A stretch of 35,269 bases of DNA from an uncultured Paracoccaceae bacterium (GTDB lineage Bacteria; Pseudomonadota; Alphaproteobacteria; Rhodobacterales; Rhodobacteraceae). Location: positions 1 through 35,269 of the forward strand of contig CALAXT010000059.1 in NCBI GenBank assembly GCA_937895435.1, given 5' to 3'. Made by a program: the position numbers and the translations under genes. Below, piece after piece: positions 25,110-33,809 of the stretch (its first letter is position 1; each line of letters opens with the position of its first letter). Under the pieces are notes generated by a model, which saw only the letters and a list, made by a program, of their open reading frames with translations, was not told the DNA's origin and ran no database searches.

Positions 25110-25595
25110 TCACCGCCACCGCCGATTCGCCCATTCACACAGCAAACCCGCCAGTATGCCGCCAACAAAAAGCGTCACGAGCACATCGGGCGCATTCAGC
25201 AGCGATGCATCATCCACGACATATTGGAAATATCCCACCATCGATTCCGAAATCGTATCAAATTTTTTACGCAAAGCCGCCTGAATTGTTTGATAGGCTG
25301 CAAGGCTCATCAAAGCGCCCACAACCATCGTCACCATAGCACTGATCCCTGCAAGCGCTGCGGCCAACATCCCCTGCCCCACGCGCGGTCCCAGCACAAA
25401 CCAGCCCGTCAAAAGCCCCAATCCGCCTATAAAAATTGACAAGGTCTCCAGCGATATTTTAATCGATCCATCCGAAATCATCGATGGAACACCCAACCAA
25501 GTGGCCAGCGCGACATGAGGTTTAAGCATTTCTCCCGCCAAGAACCCCAGCAAAGCAAAGGACAGCGCAGCGACAAACTTGGCAGCTGTGGGCAT
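25110..25595 (-). CDS. trgA: TrgA-like tellurite resistance membrane protein
   Basis: 161 residues with about four hydrophobic segments: FVAALSFALLGFLAG near the N-terminus, an ISLETLSIFIGGLGLLTGWF segment, AAALAGISAMVTMVVGALM, and a last VLVTLFVGGILAGLLCEWA. The start is ATG 25595 with AAGGGA upstream; the open frame reaches 25622 but lacks a ribosome site. It is named from small size, membrane topology and position directly before the trgB-like gene. The biochemical role is unknown. Confidence 0.72.
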   Translation of the reverse strand: MPTAAKFVAALSFALLGFLAGEMLKPHVALATWLGVPSMISDGSIKISLETLSIFIGGLGLLTGWFVLGPRVGQGMLAAALAGISAMVTMVVGALMSLAAYQTIQAALRKKFDTISESMVGYFQYVVDDASLLNAPDVLVTLFVGGILAGLLCEWANRRWR

Positions 25596-25622
25596 TTCAC
25601 TTTCCCTTGCAATAACAACCAT

Positions 25623-25654
25623 GACGGTGCGCCGTCTTTAGCGCATAGTGCGCT
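25623..25654. repeat. Two adjacent hairpins upstream of trgA
   Basis: GACGG-TGCG-CCGTC (25623-25636) and AGCGCA-TAG-TGCGCT (25640-25654) lie 28-59 bases upstream of the trgA ATG. The first arm also pairs with a copy near 25722-25732 inside the end of the cfa-like gene. They may be a terminator pair for cfa or operators for trgA; no U-run is seen. Confidence 0.35.
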
Positions 25655-25711
25655 GATTGCAAAATCACAAATGGAAAACCTGTCCAGTCAGCCACAAACC
25701 TTTGCCCCCGA

Positions 25712-26923
25712 TCAGGCTGGGCGGCGCACCGTGATTTGGGTCACATCGCAATTGCCACTGACAAACGTTGCTGCGCACGAAGTAAGATACAGGTTCCACA
25801 TCCGCTGAAACCGCGCATCAAAACCCATCGGTGCGATTTGATCCCAACGCGCATTAAACACGTCATGCCAACGGCGCAGAGTTTGGCTGTAGCTTTCTCC
25901 AAATTCGATGGAATGGCTAAAGGACAAACCAGCGCGATCAATTTCTTTGCGTAACGCGCCAGGGCTGGGCAACATCCCACCGGGGAAGATATATTTTTGA
26001 ATAAAATCGACACCGCGGCGATAGGCGGCGTAGCGGCGATCGGGAACGGTGATAATTTGCAATGTCGCCTGTGCGCCGGGTTTAAGACGCGCGCGCAACA
26101 CATCAAAATAAACTGGCCAGTATTTTTCGCCAACCGCCTCGAACATCTCAATGCTGGCGATACCGTCAAAGCTGCCGGTTTCATCGCGATAGTCTTGCAT
26201 CTTTATCTCAACCAAATCTGACAGGCCTGCTGCGCGAATGCGGTCCACTGCGTAATCATGTTGGGCTTGGCTGATGGTTAAACCCGTCACCCGCAGCCCA
26301 CGTTCACGCGCTGCGTATTCGGCAAACCCACCCCAGCCACAGCCAATTTCCAACACATGATCGCCGGGCTTCACGCCCATCTGATCAACCATACTGGCGT
26401 ATTTCTGCTCTTGCGCTTTTTCCAGCGTTTCTTGGCCGGTGCGAAATAAAGCCGATGAATAGGTCATCGAGCCATCCAACCACATTCCATAAAACGCATT
26501 GCCCAAATCATAGTGATAGCTGATGTTACGACGGGCTTGGGTTCGGCTGTTTGACCGCCACCAATGGCGCAGCCGTTCAAACGCACGCACGAAAGCCATG
26601 CCGGGAAACCCGTCATAAAGCTTTTCGTTGTCGATGTGCACCAAATCCATGAACCTCTGCAGGTCAGGGCTGGACCAGCCACCCTCAAGATAGGCCTCGC
26701 AAAAGCCCAGATCGCCTTCGCGGATCAAGCGGGCAAAAATATCATCATCATGGATATGGACCTCGGCCACGGCGCCAGGGTTTGGGCCTTCGGCGCGGAA
26801 GCGGCGGCCATCCGGCAAAATGAAATCCAACCGACCACTGTTCATATGGCCCAAGACTGTCATAACCTGCGGAAAATAACGCGGCAAATTCTTCTGCCCG
26901 GCGGTCGTCGTAAGTGGCGTCAT
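25712..26923 (-). CDS. Cyclopropane-fatty-acyl-phospholipid synthase family methyltransferase
   Basis: 403 residues, the normal length for Cfa-type SAM-dependent lipid methyltransferases. Signature stretches are RRNISYHYDLGNAFYGMWLD, the SAM motif HVLEIGCGWGGFAEYAA, GLTISQAQHDYA and the catalytic-region IEMFEAVGEKYWPVYF, followed by QKYIFPGGMLPS. It modifies unsaturated acyl chains of membrane phospholipids. It lies 54 bases downstream of the photolyase on the same strand. In R. sphaeroides the phrA-cfaA pair belongs to the singlet-oxygen (RpoE/ChrR) response; the similar order here suggests the same role, as inference. Other members of the family make furan or other modified fatty acids. Confidence 0.88.
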   Translation of the reverse strand: MTPLTTTAGQKNLPRYFPQVMTVLGHMNSGRLDFILPDGRRFRAEGPNPGAVAEVHIHDDDIFARLIREGDLGFCEAYLEGGWSSPDLQRFMDLVHIDNEKLYDGFPGMAFVRAFERLRHWWRSNSRTQARRNISYHYDLGNAFYGMWLDGSMTYSSALFRTGQETLEKAQEQKYASMVDQMGVKPGDHVLEIGCGWGGFAEYAARERGLRVTGLTISQAQHDYAVDRIRAAGLSDLVEIKMQDYRDETGSFDGIASIEMFEAVGEKYWPVYFDVLRARLKPGAQATLQIITVPDRRYAAYRRGVDFIQKYIFPGGMLPSPGALRKEIDRAGLSFSHSIEFGESYSQTLRRWHDVFNARWDQIAPMGFDARFQRMWNLYLTSCAATFVSGNCDVTQITVRRPA

Positions 26924-26977
26924 GCGAGATCTGTTCCTGTTATTTTTGTGGTTACTAGCGCAAAGCCTGTGTCACGC

Positions 26978-28396
26978 TCAAGCGGTTCTGTCACGCGCGG
27001 CATAGGCCGCCAAAGCGGCCGCGCGGCCGTCGGCCAAACCAATGAGCGGCTTGGGATAGGGGGCCGTTGGATACAGCCGCCACGCGCGCGGCACCGCATC
27101 AAAAAATGCCAGTGCATCATGGCCTGGGCGCGGTGCAATTTCAGCGATAAAACGGCGGCGATAGGCGGCGTTGGCATCAAATTTCTCAGCCTGTGTTTCA
27201 GGGTTGAACACCCGAAAATAGGGGGCTGCATCCGGTCCACAGCCTGCCACCCACTGCCAACCCAGCGCATTGGCTGCGGGATCCCAATCTATCAGGCACT
27301 CGGCAAACCACTGCTGGCCAATGCGCCAATCCGTCAGCAAATGTTTCGTCAAATAAGACCCAACGATCATCCGAGCCCGGTTGTGCATGGTTCCAGTCAC
27401 ATACATCTCACGCATGCCGGCATCAACAAAGGGCACGCCAGTGCGCCCTTGCCGCCAAGCCTCTGCCTTTGGGCCATCCCCAGCCCACGGAAAGCTGTCC
27501 CATTCAGGGCGCCAATTGCGTGTGGCGATTTGCGGGGTGTGATGCAGCAAATGATACGAAAATTCCCGCCAGACCAATTCTTTTAAGAAATGCTCAGCCC
27601 CAGCCTGACCACCTTGCATTGCGGCAAAACCAGCATGCCAGATTTCACGCGGGCCAATTTCGCCATAAGTCAAATTTTCTGAAAGACGCGATGTTGCGGG
27701 CTGGCTGGGAAAATCGCGCGCGGTTTTGTAAGTGCCGACAGCACCGGCCAAAAACTGTTGCAACCGGGCCTGCGCCCGCGCGGCACCGACAGCCACGTGC
27801 CCCTGAACGACAGCCGCCCCCCGGTTCATGGCCTGCCCCATATTCCAATCAGCCAAACGGTCGGACACGGGCCACACCAAGGGGCTGCTCAGGGTTTGGG
27901 GCGCGGGCAAACAGGGCGCAATATCGCGGCCCCGCACGGCGTTCCAAAACGGGGTGTAAACGCGGTAAAACCCGCCCGAACCCGTCTCGACCTGCCAAGG
28001 TTCGTGCAGCAAATGGCCTGGATGACTGACGGCTGCGATGCCCTCTGCCTTTAGCGCAGCCTTCACCGCCTGATCGCGCGCATTAGACTGCGGGTTGTAA
28101 AGCCGGCCCCAATGCACCGACTGCGCACCGGTCTGTGCAATCAGGTCACGTATCACATCAAGGGCTGGCCCAAGGCGCAAAATCAGCCGCGATCCACGCG
28201 CCGCAAGTATCTCGGAAAATTCAGCCAACCCCAAGCCCAGACGCCATTTTGCGGCTGCGCCCAAATCTTGGGTTTCTGCGTCCAAAATAAACACAGGCAA
28301 AACCGCACCCTGTGCGGCCGCGGCCACAAGCGCGGGATTATCAGACAGCCGCAGATCGCGGCGGACCCACCATATCGTTGAAGCTTGGGATGACAT
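26978..28396 (-). CDS. phrB: Deoxyribodipyrimidine photolyase (CPD photolyase class I type)
   Basis: 472-residue FAD photolyase/cryptochrome-family protein that repairs UV-induced cyclobutane pyrimidine dimers using blue light. The N-terminal domain starts IWWVRRDLRLSDNPAL. The FAD domain has LSENLTYGEIGPREIW, ELVWREFSYHLLHH, TGVPFVDAGMREM, HNRARMIVGSYLTKHLL and DWDPAANALGWQWVAG, all class I hallmarks, including Trp residues at the expected electron-transfer region. ATG at 28396 follows GAAAGG. It lies 42 bases downstream of the aminotransferase gene and upstream of the cfa-like gene. A TGATCC on the minus strand at 28462-28467 could be part of a sigma-E-type promoter, but this is weak. Fitting a light-exposed marine or freshwater bacterium. 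Confidence 0.93.
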   Translation of the reverse strand: MSSQASTIWWVRRDLRLSDNPALVAAAAQGAVLPVFILDAETQDLGAAAKWRLGLGLAEFSEILAARGSRLILRLGPALDVIRDLIAQTGAQSVHWGRLYNPQSNARDQAVKAALKAEGIAAVSHPGHLLHEPWQVETGSGGFYRVYTPFWNAVRGRDIAPCLPAPQTLSSPLVWPVSDRLADWNMGQAMNRGAAVVQGHVAVGAARAQARLQQFLAGAVGTYKTARDFPSQPATSRLSENLTYGEIGPREIWHAGFAAMQGGQAGAEHFLKELVWREFSYHLLHHTPQIATRNWRPEWDSFPWAGDGPKAEAWRQGRTGVPFVDAGMREMYVTGTMHNRARMIVGSYLTKHLLTDWRIGQQWFAECLIDWDPAANALGWQWVAGCGPDAAPYFRVFNPETQAEKFDANAAYRRRFIAEIAPRPGHDALAFFDAVPRAWRLYPTAPYPKPLIGLADGRAAALAAYAARDRTA

Positions 28397-28438
28397 TGTT
28401 GCCTTTCAGCGGGGGATCGCGCCGCCAAGGCGCTGGAA

Positions 28439-29674
28439 TTACAACACCTGATCTAGCGCGCGGATCAATTGGTCAACCTCAGACTTGGTGGTATAATGCA
28501 CAAAGCTCATCCGCAGCACGCCCCGATCAAGATCAATGCCCATCGCGCGCAACGGACGCACAGCATAGAAATCGCCCCCCCCCGCCATAACACCGTGGCT
28601 GGCCAATGCCTGCGCCACAGGTTCAGCCGCGCGATCCAGTGCGATTGCAACCGTCGGCGCACGATCCGCCGCGTGCCGCGACCCCAGCAGCCGCAGATCG
28701 TTGCGCGCCGCCAGATAATCCAGCAGCGGTTGCAACAGCGTCTCTTCTGCAGAACGCATCAAATCGTGAACCGCTGCACCACGCTGCACCGCTGAGGCAT
28801 TCTGCGCCGCCCCAGCAAAATGATGGGCATAAAGTGCCTCGATATAATCAGCCATACCAGCACAGGCAGCCACCTGCGCATGATCAGGACCAGCGGGCGT
28901 AAAGCGCTTGTAAAGCGTGTCGGCGTTGAAAAAATGCCCCTGATAGGGCAGTTTCATTCCCAATTCACGCCGAATGACCATGATGCCCTGATGCGGCCCA
29001 TAGGTTTTATAAGCAGAAAACAAATAAATATCGGCCCCCAATGCCCCCACATCGGGCAGGCCGTGTGGGGCATAGCTGACACCATCCACGCAACACACCG
29101 CCCCGACCGCGTGCGCCATTGTCACAATTTGCGCCACTGGATTGATGTCGGCCACCACATTTGAGCAATGCGGAAAACAAACCAGTTTGACATTCTCATC
29201 TAAAATACTGGCCAAATCTGCCAGATCTAACCGCCCGGTGTCAGGGTCGATCTGCCACTCGCGCACCTCGATGCCATCATCGGCCAAACGCCGCCAAACG
29301 CCTGAATTTGCTTCGTGATCCTGATTGGTGACAATAATGGCCTGACCGGGTTTCATCCATGTTCGAAACGCTTGCGCCAGCACATAGGTATTGGCACTGG
29401 TTGACGGGCCAAAAGACAGTTCATCCCCCGCAACACCCATCAGCGCCGACAGACGGCTGCGCGCCTCATCCATTTCAGCACCGCCCAATTCAGATGCAGC
29501 ATAGGGCGCATAGGGCTGCACTTTGCGCTCGGTGTAAAAGCGGGTCAGACGGGCAACCACCTGACCACAAGGATAAGACCCACCCGCGTTTTCAAAAAAG
29601 GCCTGCCCCTGCAGGGATGGCACCTGAAACGCAGGAAACTGGGCGCGCACAAAAGCACTGTCAAGCTGGGGCAT
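28439..29674 (-). CDS. Class V aminotransferase / cysteine-desulfurase-like PLP protein
   Basis: 411-residue fold-type I PLP enzyme related to NifS/Csd proteins. The PLP lysine is K223 in FSAYKTYGPHQG, preceded by the VDGVSYAPH cofactor-binding segment (D197), and DHEANSG near 119 is typical. The N-terminal FFENAGGSYPC resembles the VC1184-type (TIGR01976) desulfurase-like group. No clear desulfurase cysteine loop is recognised, so the reaction may be a desulfurase, a selenocysteine lyase-like activity or another amino-acid cleavage. Start ATG 29674 is preferred over the TTG at 29689 because GGA precedes it. It is divergent from the binding-protein gene. Confidence 0.8.
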   Translation of the reverse strand: MPQLDSAFVRAQFPAFQVPSLQGQAFFENAGGSYPCGQVVARLTRFYTERKVQPYAPYAASELGGAEMDEARSRLSALMGVAGDELSFGPSTSANTYVLAQAFRTWMKPGQAIIVTNQDHEANSGVWRRLADDGIEVREWQIDPDTGRLDLADLASILDENVKLVCFPHCSNVVADINPVAQIVTMAHAVGAVCCVDGVSYAPHGLPDVGALGADIYLFSAYKTYGPHQGIMVIRRELGMKLPYQGHFFNADTLYKRFTPAGPDHAQVAACAGMADYIEALYAHHFAGAAQNASAVQRGAAVHDLMRSAEETLLQPLLDYLAARNDLRLLGSRHAADRAPTVAIALDRAAEPVAQALASHGVMAGGGDFYAVRPLRAMGIDLDRGVLRMSFVHYTTKSEVDQLIRALDQVL

Positions 29675-29695
29675 CGCATATCCAATCAATCATTG

Positions 29696-29714
29696 CCCGC
29701 GCACCCCGCGCGGG
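29696..29714. repeat. Hairpin CCCGCGC-ACCCC-GCGCGGG in aminotransferase leader
   Basis: Perfect 7-base arms with a 5-base loop, 22-40 bases upstream of the aminotransferase ATG. It could be a leader hairpin or an operator. The 29675-29942 gap also holds the palindrome at 29777-29810 and a candidate promoter for the binding-protein gene; no small gene is evident in it. Confidence 0.35.
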
Positions 29715-29776
29715 TCAGGTTTGTGACCTCTATCCTAGCCATGACGCGGACCGAAACAAGGGCGCATAGGCACGCG

Positions 29777-29810
29777 GCCAAAGATCGTGGCGGCATTGGA
29801 AATCTTTGGC
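29777..29810. repeat. Perfect inverted repeat GCCAAAGAT-N16-ATCTTTGGC
   Basis: Nine-base perfect arms (29777-29785 and 29802-29810) around 16 bases in the divergent region between the aminotransferase and the binding-protein gene, about 133-166 bases upstream of the latter's ATG. The arm length and spacing fit a dimeric regulator site or a transcript hairpin. No regulator gene is adjacent. Confidence 0.5.
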
Positions 29811-29840
29811 TCTTTCACGCAAAGAATCACCGCTTCGGAC

Positions 29841-29869
29841 TTGAGCGGATAGCCCCTTGTGCCTAAACA
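29841..29869 (+). promoter_or_regulatory. Candidate promoter of the polyamine-type binding-protein gene
   Basis: TTGAGC (29841-29846) and TAAACA (29864-29869) are spaced by 17 bases, giving a start near 29876 and a leader of about 67 bases that ends with an AAAGGGA ribosome site. Read by eye. Confidence 0.4.
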
Positions 29870-29942
29870 TAACAACGCGCACGTTTTTGCCGCCACCATC
29901 GACACAGAATTCAACACCTAAACCAACAAAGGGAAAGACCGC

Positions 29943-30992
29943 ATGACCCTCCGCAAGACCCTGCTTGGCACGGCCACGCTCACCCTGTTTGCTCTGCCGA
30001 CCTTGGCACAAGACGCCGATCTTATGGTGTTTGACTGGTCAGGTTTCGAAGATCCAGAACTGCACCAAGCCTATACCGAAAAATATGGCAGCAGCCCCAG
30101 CTTCAGCTTTTTTGCCGATGATGACGAGGCGTTCCAAAAGATTGCATCGGGATTTAAAACCGACGTGGCGCACCCTTGCAGCCAGATGATCGGCAAATAC
30201 CGTGACGCGGGGTTGATTGAGCCTTGGGATACCAGCCGCATTGCTGAATTTGGCAACCTGAATCCGGCTTTCCTGAACTCATCCGTGTTCCAAGACACCA
30301 GCGGCACATGGTTCCTGCCCACCGATTGGGCCTCGACCGCAATCGCTTGGAACACCGAAAAAGTGCCTGCTGCTGACGTTGCATCGCTGAACGTGTTTCT
30401 CGATCCCAAATATGCAGGCCGGGTGTCAATTGCCGATAACACGGATGATGCTTGGGCGCTGGCACTGCTGGCCACGGGTGTGTCCGATTGGACATCGGTA
30501 TCAGACGCGCAATTTGCCGCCGCAGCCGAATGGATGCGCAAAGCCCATGCCAATGTGCGGGTCTATTGGCAAGATCCCGCTGAATTGGCACAGTTGATGG
30601 CCAGCGGTGAGGTTTTGGTGGCGTGGTCATGGCCCGACAGTGTGACGCAGCTGCAATCCGATGGCTATCCAATCGGCTTTCAGCGCGAAGCGGCCGAAGG
30701 GTCATCAGCGTTTCTTTGCGGCTATATCAACATCAAAGATGGGCCAGGCAGCGAAGACAAAGCCTATGATTTCATGAATGCTTGGTATGAAGATCGCAGT
30801 GCCGCAGCACTTTTGAACAACTTTGGCTATGGCCATGCCAACGCCAAGGCGATGGGGCAGTTTGATGCCGCAACGCTGACTGGCAGTGGGTTGGGCGATT
30901 TGGCTGTGCCGGTTCTAAACCAATTGCCGATCCCGGGCGATGTGCGCGGGCATATGCAAGAAGAGTTTGAAAAGGTTAAAGCTGGTTTCTAA
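29943..30992 (+). CDS. ABC-transporter periplasmic substrate-binding protein (PotD-like, polyamine type)
   Basis: 349 residues. A Sec signal peptide covers about 1-22 (MTLRKTLLGTATLTLFALPTLA, given as MTLRKTLLG...PTLA), probably cut before QDADLMV. The mature part is a class II binding protein of the SBP_bac_8/PotD kind: VFDWSGFEDPELHQAY, DDDEAFQKIASGFKTDVAHP, WFLPTDWASTAIAWNTEKV and VAWSWPDSV are typical. It should bind spermidine/putrescine or a related cationic compound in the periplasm. It stands alone: no permease or ATPase gene follows, and a clear terminator ends it. Partner genes may lie elsewhere. ATG 29943 follows AAAGGGA. Confidence 0.87.
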   Translation: MTLRKTLLGTATLTLFALPTLAQDADLMVFDWSGFEDPELHQAYTEKYGSSPSFSFFADDDEAFQKIASGFKTDVAHPCSQMIGKYRDAGLIEPWDTSRIAEFGNLNPAFLNSSVFQDTSGTWFLPTDWASTAIAWNTEKVPAADVASLNVFLDPKYAGRVSIADNTDDAWALALLATGVSDWTSVSDAQFAAAAEWMRKAHANVRVYWQDPAELAQLMASGEVLVAWSWPDSVTQLQSDGYPIGFQREAAEGSSAFLCGYINIKDGPGSEDKAYDFMNAWYEDRSAAALLNNFGYGHANAKAMGQFDAATLTGSGLGDLAVPVLNQLPIPGDVRGHMQEEFEKVKAGF

Positions 30993-31017
30993 TCAAACTG
31001 CAGTTTTAAATAAGATT

Positions 31018-31047
31018 GGCGCTTCCCCAACGGGTGGCGCCTTTTTT
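31018..31047 (+). terminator. Rho-independent terminator after the binding-protein gene
   Basis: GGCGC (31018-31022) pairs with GCGCC (31037-31041), with an inner CCC/GGG pairing, and is followed directly by TTTTTT (31042-31047). It lies 26 bases after the stop codon. This is the best intrinsic terminator in the window and isolates the gene as a single-gene transcript. Confidence 0.8.
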
Positions 31048-31074
31048 GTGGCGGCGGCCCAGACCAAATGCGCC

Positions 31075-33678
31075 TTACTTGCCCAACGCCCTGCTTTTGC
31101 CCCCCGAAACCAGCAAAGCAACATCGGCCAGCGCAACCATCGGCGACAGTCCCGGCGGCACTGCCAGATAACGCGCGCGCCATTCGGGTTGAAACGACTG
31201 TTTGAACGCACGCAATGCTTCAAAGTTGTCAAACAAACCAGCATGTGGAAACAAAACTACCCCCACCCGGTTCCAAAGCCGTCCCGTGCGACGCGGTGAT
31301 AACCCAGCCAATGGTGCCATGCCCAAGCTTAGCTCTTGCCCACCCAAGGCGCGGTAATGTTCGATCAACGACAAAAACAAAAACTCCATAAGCTCGGGCC
31401 CCTGTTGGCTCCGAAAACGCACCATATCAACACCATAGCGCCCACCCCGCCCTGGGAGCAGAATGTTGGCAAAGCCCACCACCTGCCCAGCATGACGTAT
31501 CAAAGCGATATCAGTTTCATTCAGGTATTCCGGGCTAAATCGCCCAACCGAAAACCCGTTTTCGCGGCCTGTCTTTGCTGCCCCCGCTTGTGCTGAAAAC
31601 ATGGCCAATTCTGCGATCAGCGCAGGGGAATGCGGCGCTGGCACCACCTCAACACGAAAGCCTGCGTGCTGCTTTTGGCGAAACGCCGGACGCATTGCCT
31701 GAGCGTTGGTATTTTCCCAAGAAAATTTTTGCAGTGCGATGACAGCCTCTGCGCCGATTTCATGCACCGTTAGCCCTATTTCTGTCCAGACAGGCAGATG
31801 GGCCGCGCTGATTGCATAAAAAATCGCCGCACCGCCCTGCGCCTCAGCCATCTCGATGAAATCTTGCGCCAACCCCACCAAAGCCGGCACGCCCGTATCC
31901 TCAACCATGATCGGATCGCCATAGGCAATCAACAACCGCCCACGTCGGCCAAACATCACAAAACCCATGCCATTCTCATCAAAATGCACAGCCTTATCGC
32001 CCGAAAAAACCAAACAGGCCTGCGGATCAGACTGCTGGCGCACCAGCGACATCGCGCGCGCGCCCCCCCCTTGCAGCGGCGGCATTTGCCTGCGCGTGGG
32101 CTGCAATGCGGTATAAACAGCAAAAAACAAAAACACCGCCGATCCCAAAATCCCAGCACGAAGCGCGCGGGGGGTATCAGCGCGGGCCGAAAAATCTACC
32201 CAAAGATCATGCGAATAAGGTGTGGTTTCATGCACAAAGAAAAAGAACGCCCCAACCGCTGCCATAATGGCCAACACCAGCGCAAACCACGCCGGGCCAA
32301 ACACGCCCTCGGTCAATTTCGTATGCCTGTGAAACGCACCTGAAAATGGCACAAGCGCCACAGCACTTATCGCCAAAATAGCTGCACTTTCTAGATCAAG
32401 ATCATTGGAAACTGCAGCCAATATCCCGCCTGCCAGGGTGATCAACGTCAGCCAATAGGCCCCAGACACCCGGCGCACCAAACCATGTGACAAAATCAAC
32501 AGCACCACACCCGCCACCGATGACAACAGTGTACCGCCCTCTCGGAGAATGGCCGCAATCAGCTCGCCCTCATGCACCGTGCTGGCGCGTGCTGTGGGCC
32601 AAACCGACACCAGCAAAAGATACGCCCCAAGACAAAGCACAAGAAAGCCCACCAGCCCTGGCACAATCCCACTGATGGCTGCAAACGCCGGACGCAGGGC
32701 CGCAGGGACATCGCCAAAGCGCCGGGTGATAAACCCACCCGCATGCCGCGCTTCGTTAAACGACACCATCAAGAACGCGACCGCAAAAGGCAGCAGGTAA
32801 TAGACGATACGAAACATCAGCAGCCCCGCCGCCACATCGCCAACAGCACTTCCCTCGGGCATTGCCGCCATAATCACAGTTTCAAAAACACCCACCCCAC
32901 CAGGCACATGGCTGAGAACCCCCACCATGGTGGCAGCGGCATAAATCGCTATGAAAGCGGGAAAATCTGGGATGCCTGCGGGCAGCAACAGATAAAGCGT
33001 CAGGGCCGCCATCACGACATCGGCGAAATTGGCAACTAGTTGCACAATTAAAATCCGCACCGGTGGCATCGCAAATTCAAAGCGCCAAAACCGCAACACG
33101 CCACCAAACGCCGATATGCCAAACACCAGCACAAACATCCCAACGCTGCCCGCAATGGCCCAAAGCCGCACCACATCAGCGGCCAGCGGAATAAGCCCTT
33201 GCAACGCCGACGGGTAAACCGCCAGAGCCGTGATCCCGATCCAGGTCAACCCAACCCCCATCGCGATCGCGATATATGAGGACAACGCCGCCACTTCGAA
33301 CCCGTTCAATCCAAAAGCAGCATAAATGCGATAGCGCACGGCACCGCCAGAAATCACACTGATCCCGATCGTATTGCCAAAGGCACAGCCCAAAAAACTG
33401 CCAAGCGCCACCACACGCCCGGGCATCGGCTTTTCCAAAAACTGCAACGCCGACCAATCATAACCCATCAGGGCCACATAACCGATCGCCGTCGCACAAA
33501 TCGCCCACACCAGATTGCTCAGCGGTGTCGCACGCATTTGTGCAAAAACATCCGCCGCATTCACCGATTGCATCAGATGAAACAACGCATAAAGGCCCAA
33601 AGAAAACAGCAAAATTCCGATCAGAATCGGAAGAGACCTGCGCGCAAGCATGCGCAGCTGCGCGTTCATCAAATTCAT
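31075..33678 (-). CDS. mprF: MprF-like bifunctional phosphatidylglycerol lysyltransferase/flippase
   Basis: 867 residues from ATG 33678, the usual size for MprF/LpiA. The N-terminal half (about 1-540) has many hydrophobic segments and the flippase domain with SYIAIAMGVGLTWIG and SHVPGGVGVFETVIMAAMPEG. The C-terminal cytoplasmic DUF2156/GNAT-like domain (about 560-850) shows FVMFGRRGRLLIAYGDP, LSLIEHYRALGGQELSLGMAPLAGLS and VGFANILLPGRGG. It should attach lysine (or another amino acid) from charged tRNA to phosphatidylglycerol and flip the product, lowering negative surface charge against cationic peptides or acid. The amino acid used is not readable. The frame is open to 33726; ATG 33678 has GAAAGA upstream, and 33669 is an alternative. 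It converges on the upstream terminator. Confidence 0.88.
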   Translation of the reverse strand: MNLMNAQLRMLARRSLPILIGILLFSLGLYALFHLMQSVNAADVFAQMRATPLSNLVWAICATAIGYVALMGYDWSALQFLEKPMPGRVVALGSFLGCAFGNTIGISVISGGAVRYRIYAAFGLNGFEVAALSSYIAIAMGVGLTWIGITALAVYPSALQGLIPLAADVVRLWAIAGSVGMFVLVFGISAFGGVLRFWRFEFAMPPVRILIVQLVANFADVVMAALTLYLLLPAGIPDFPAFIAIYAAATMVGVLSHVPGGVGVFETVIMAAMPEGSAVGDVAAGLLMFRIVYYLLPFAVAFLMVSFNEARHAGGFITRRFGDVPAALRPAFAAISGIVPGLVGFLVLCLGAYLLLVSVWPTARASTVHEGELIAAILREGGTLLSSVAGVVLLILSHGLVRRVSGAYWLTLITLAGGILAAVSNDLDLESAAILAISAVALVPFSGAFHRHTKLTEGVFGPAWFALVLAIMAAVGAFFFFVHETTPYSHDLWVDFSARADTPRALRAGILGSAVFLFFAVYTALQPTRRQMPPLQGGGARAMSLVRQQSDPQACLVFSGDKAVHFDENGMGFVMFGRRGRLLIAYGDPIMVEDTGVPALVGLAQDFIEMAEAQGGAAIFYAISAAHLPVWTEIGLTVHEIGAEAVIALQKFSWENTNAQAMRPAFRQKQHAGFRVEVVPAPHSPALIAELAMFSAQAGAAKTGRENGFSVGRFSPEYLNETDIALIRHAGQVVGFANILLPGRGGRYGVDMVRFRSQQGPELMEFLFLSLIEHYRALGGQELSLGMAPLAGLSPRRTGRLWNRVGVVLFPHAGLFDNFEALRAFKQSFQPEWRARYLAVPPGLSPMVALADVALLVSGGKSRALGK

Positions 33679-33809
33679 ATCATAATCTTTCAGGGCGCAA
33701 GCTATCGCTTGGGCACTGCATCGCAAAATTCGCTTGGCTGTGAAAGCGTCTTTTTAGCACGCGCCCACGACAGGCCAACAGAATGCGCCACACACGCGAA
33801 ACACAACCG

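Noticed and set aside
26564-27586. 340-codon open frame on the plus strand, antisense to the cfa-like and photolyase genes
   Set aside because: It spans the gap and lies opposite two strongly conserved genes, and its translation shows no recognisable domain. It is a by-product of GC-rich codon use.
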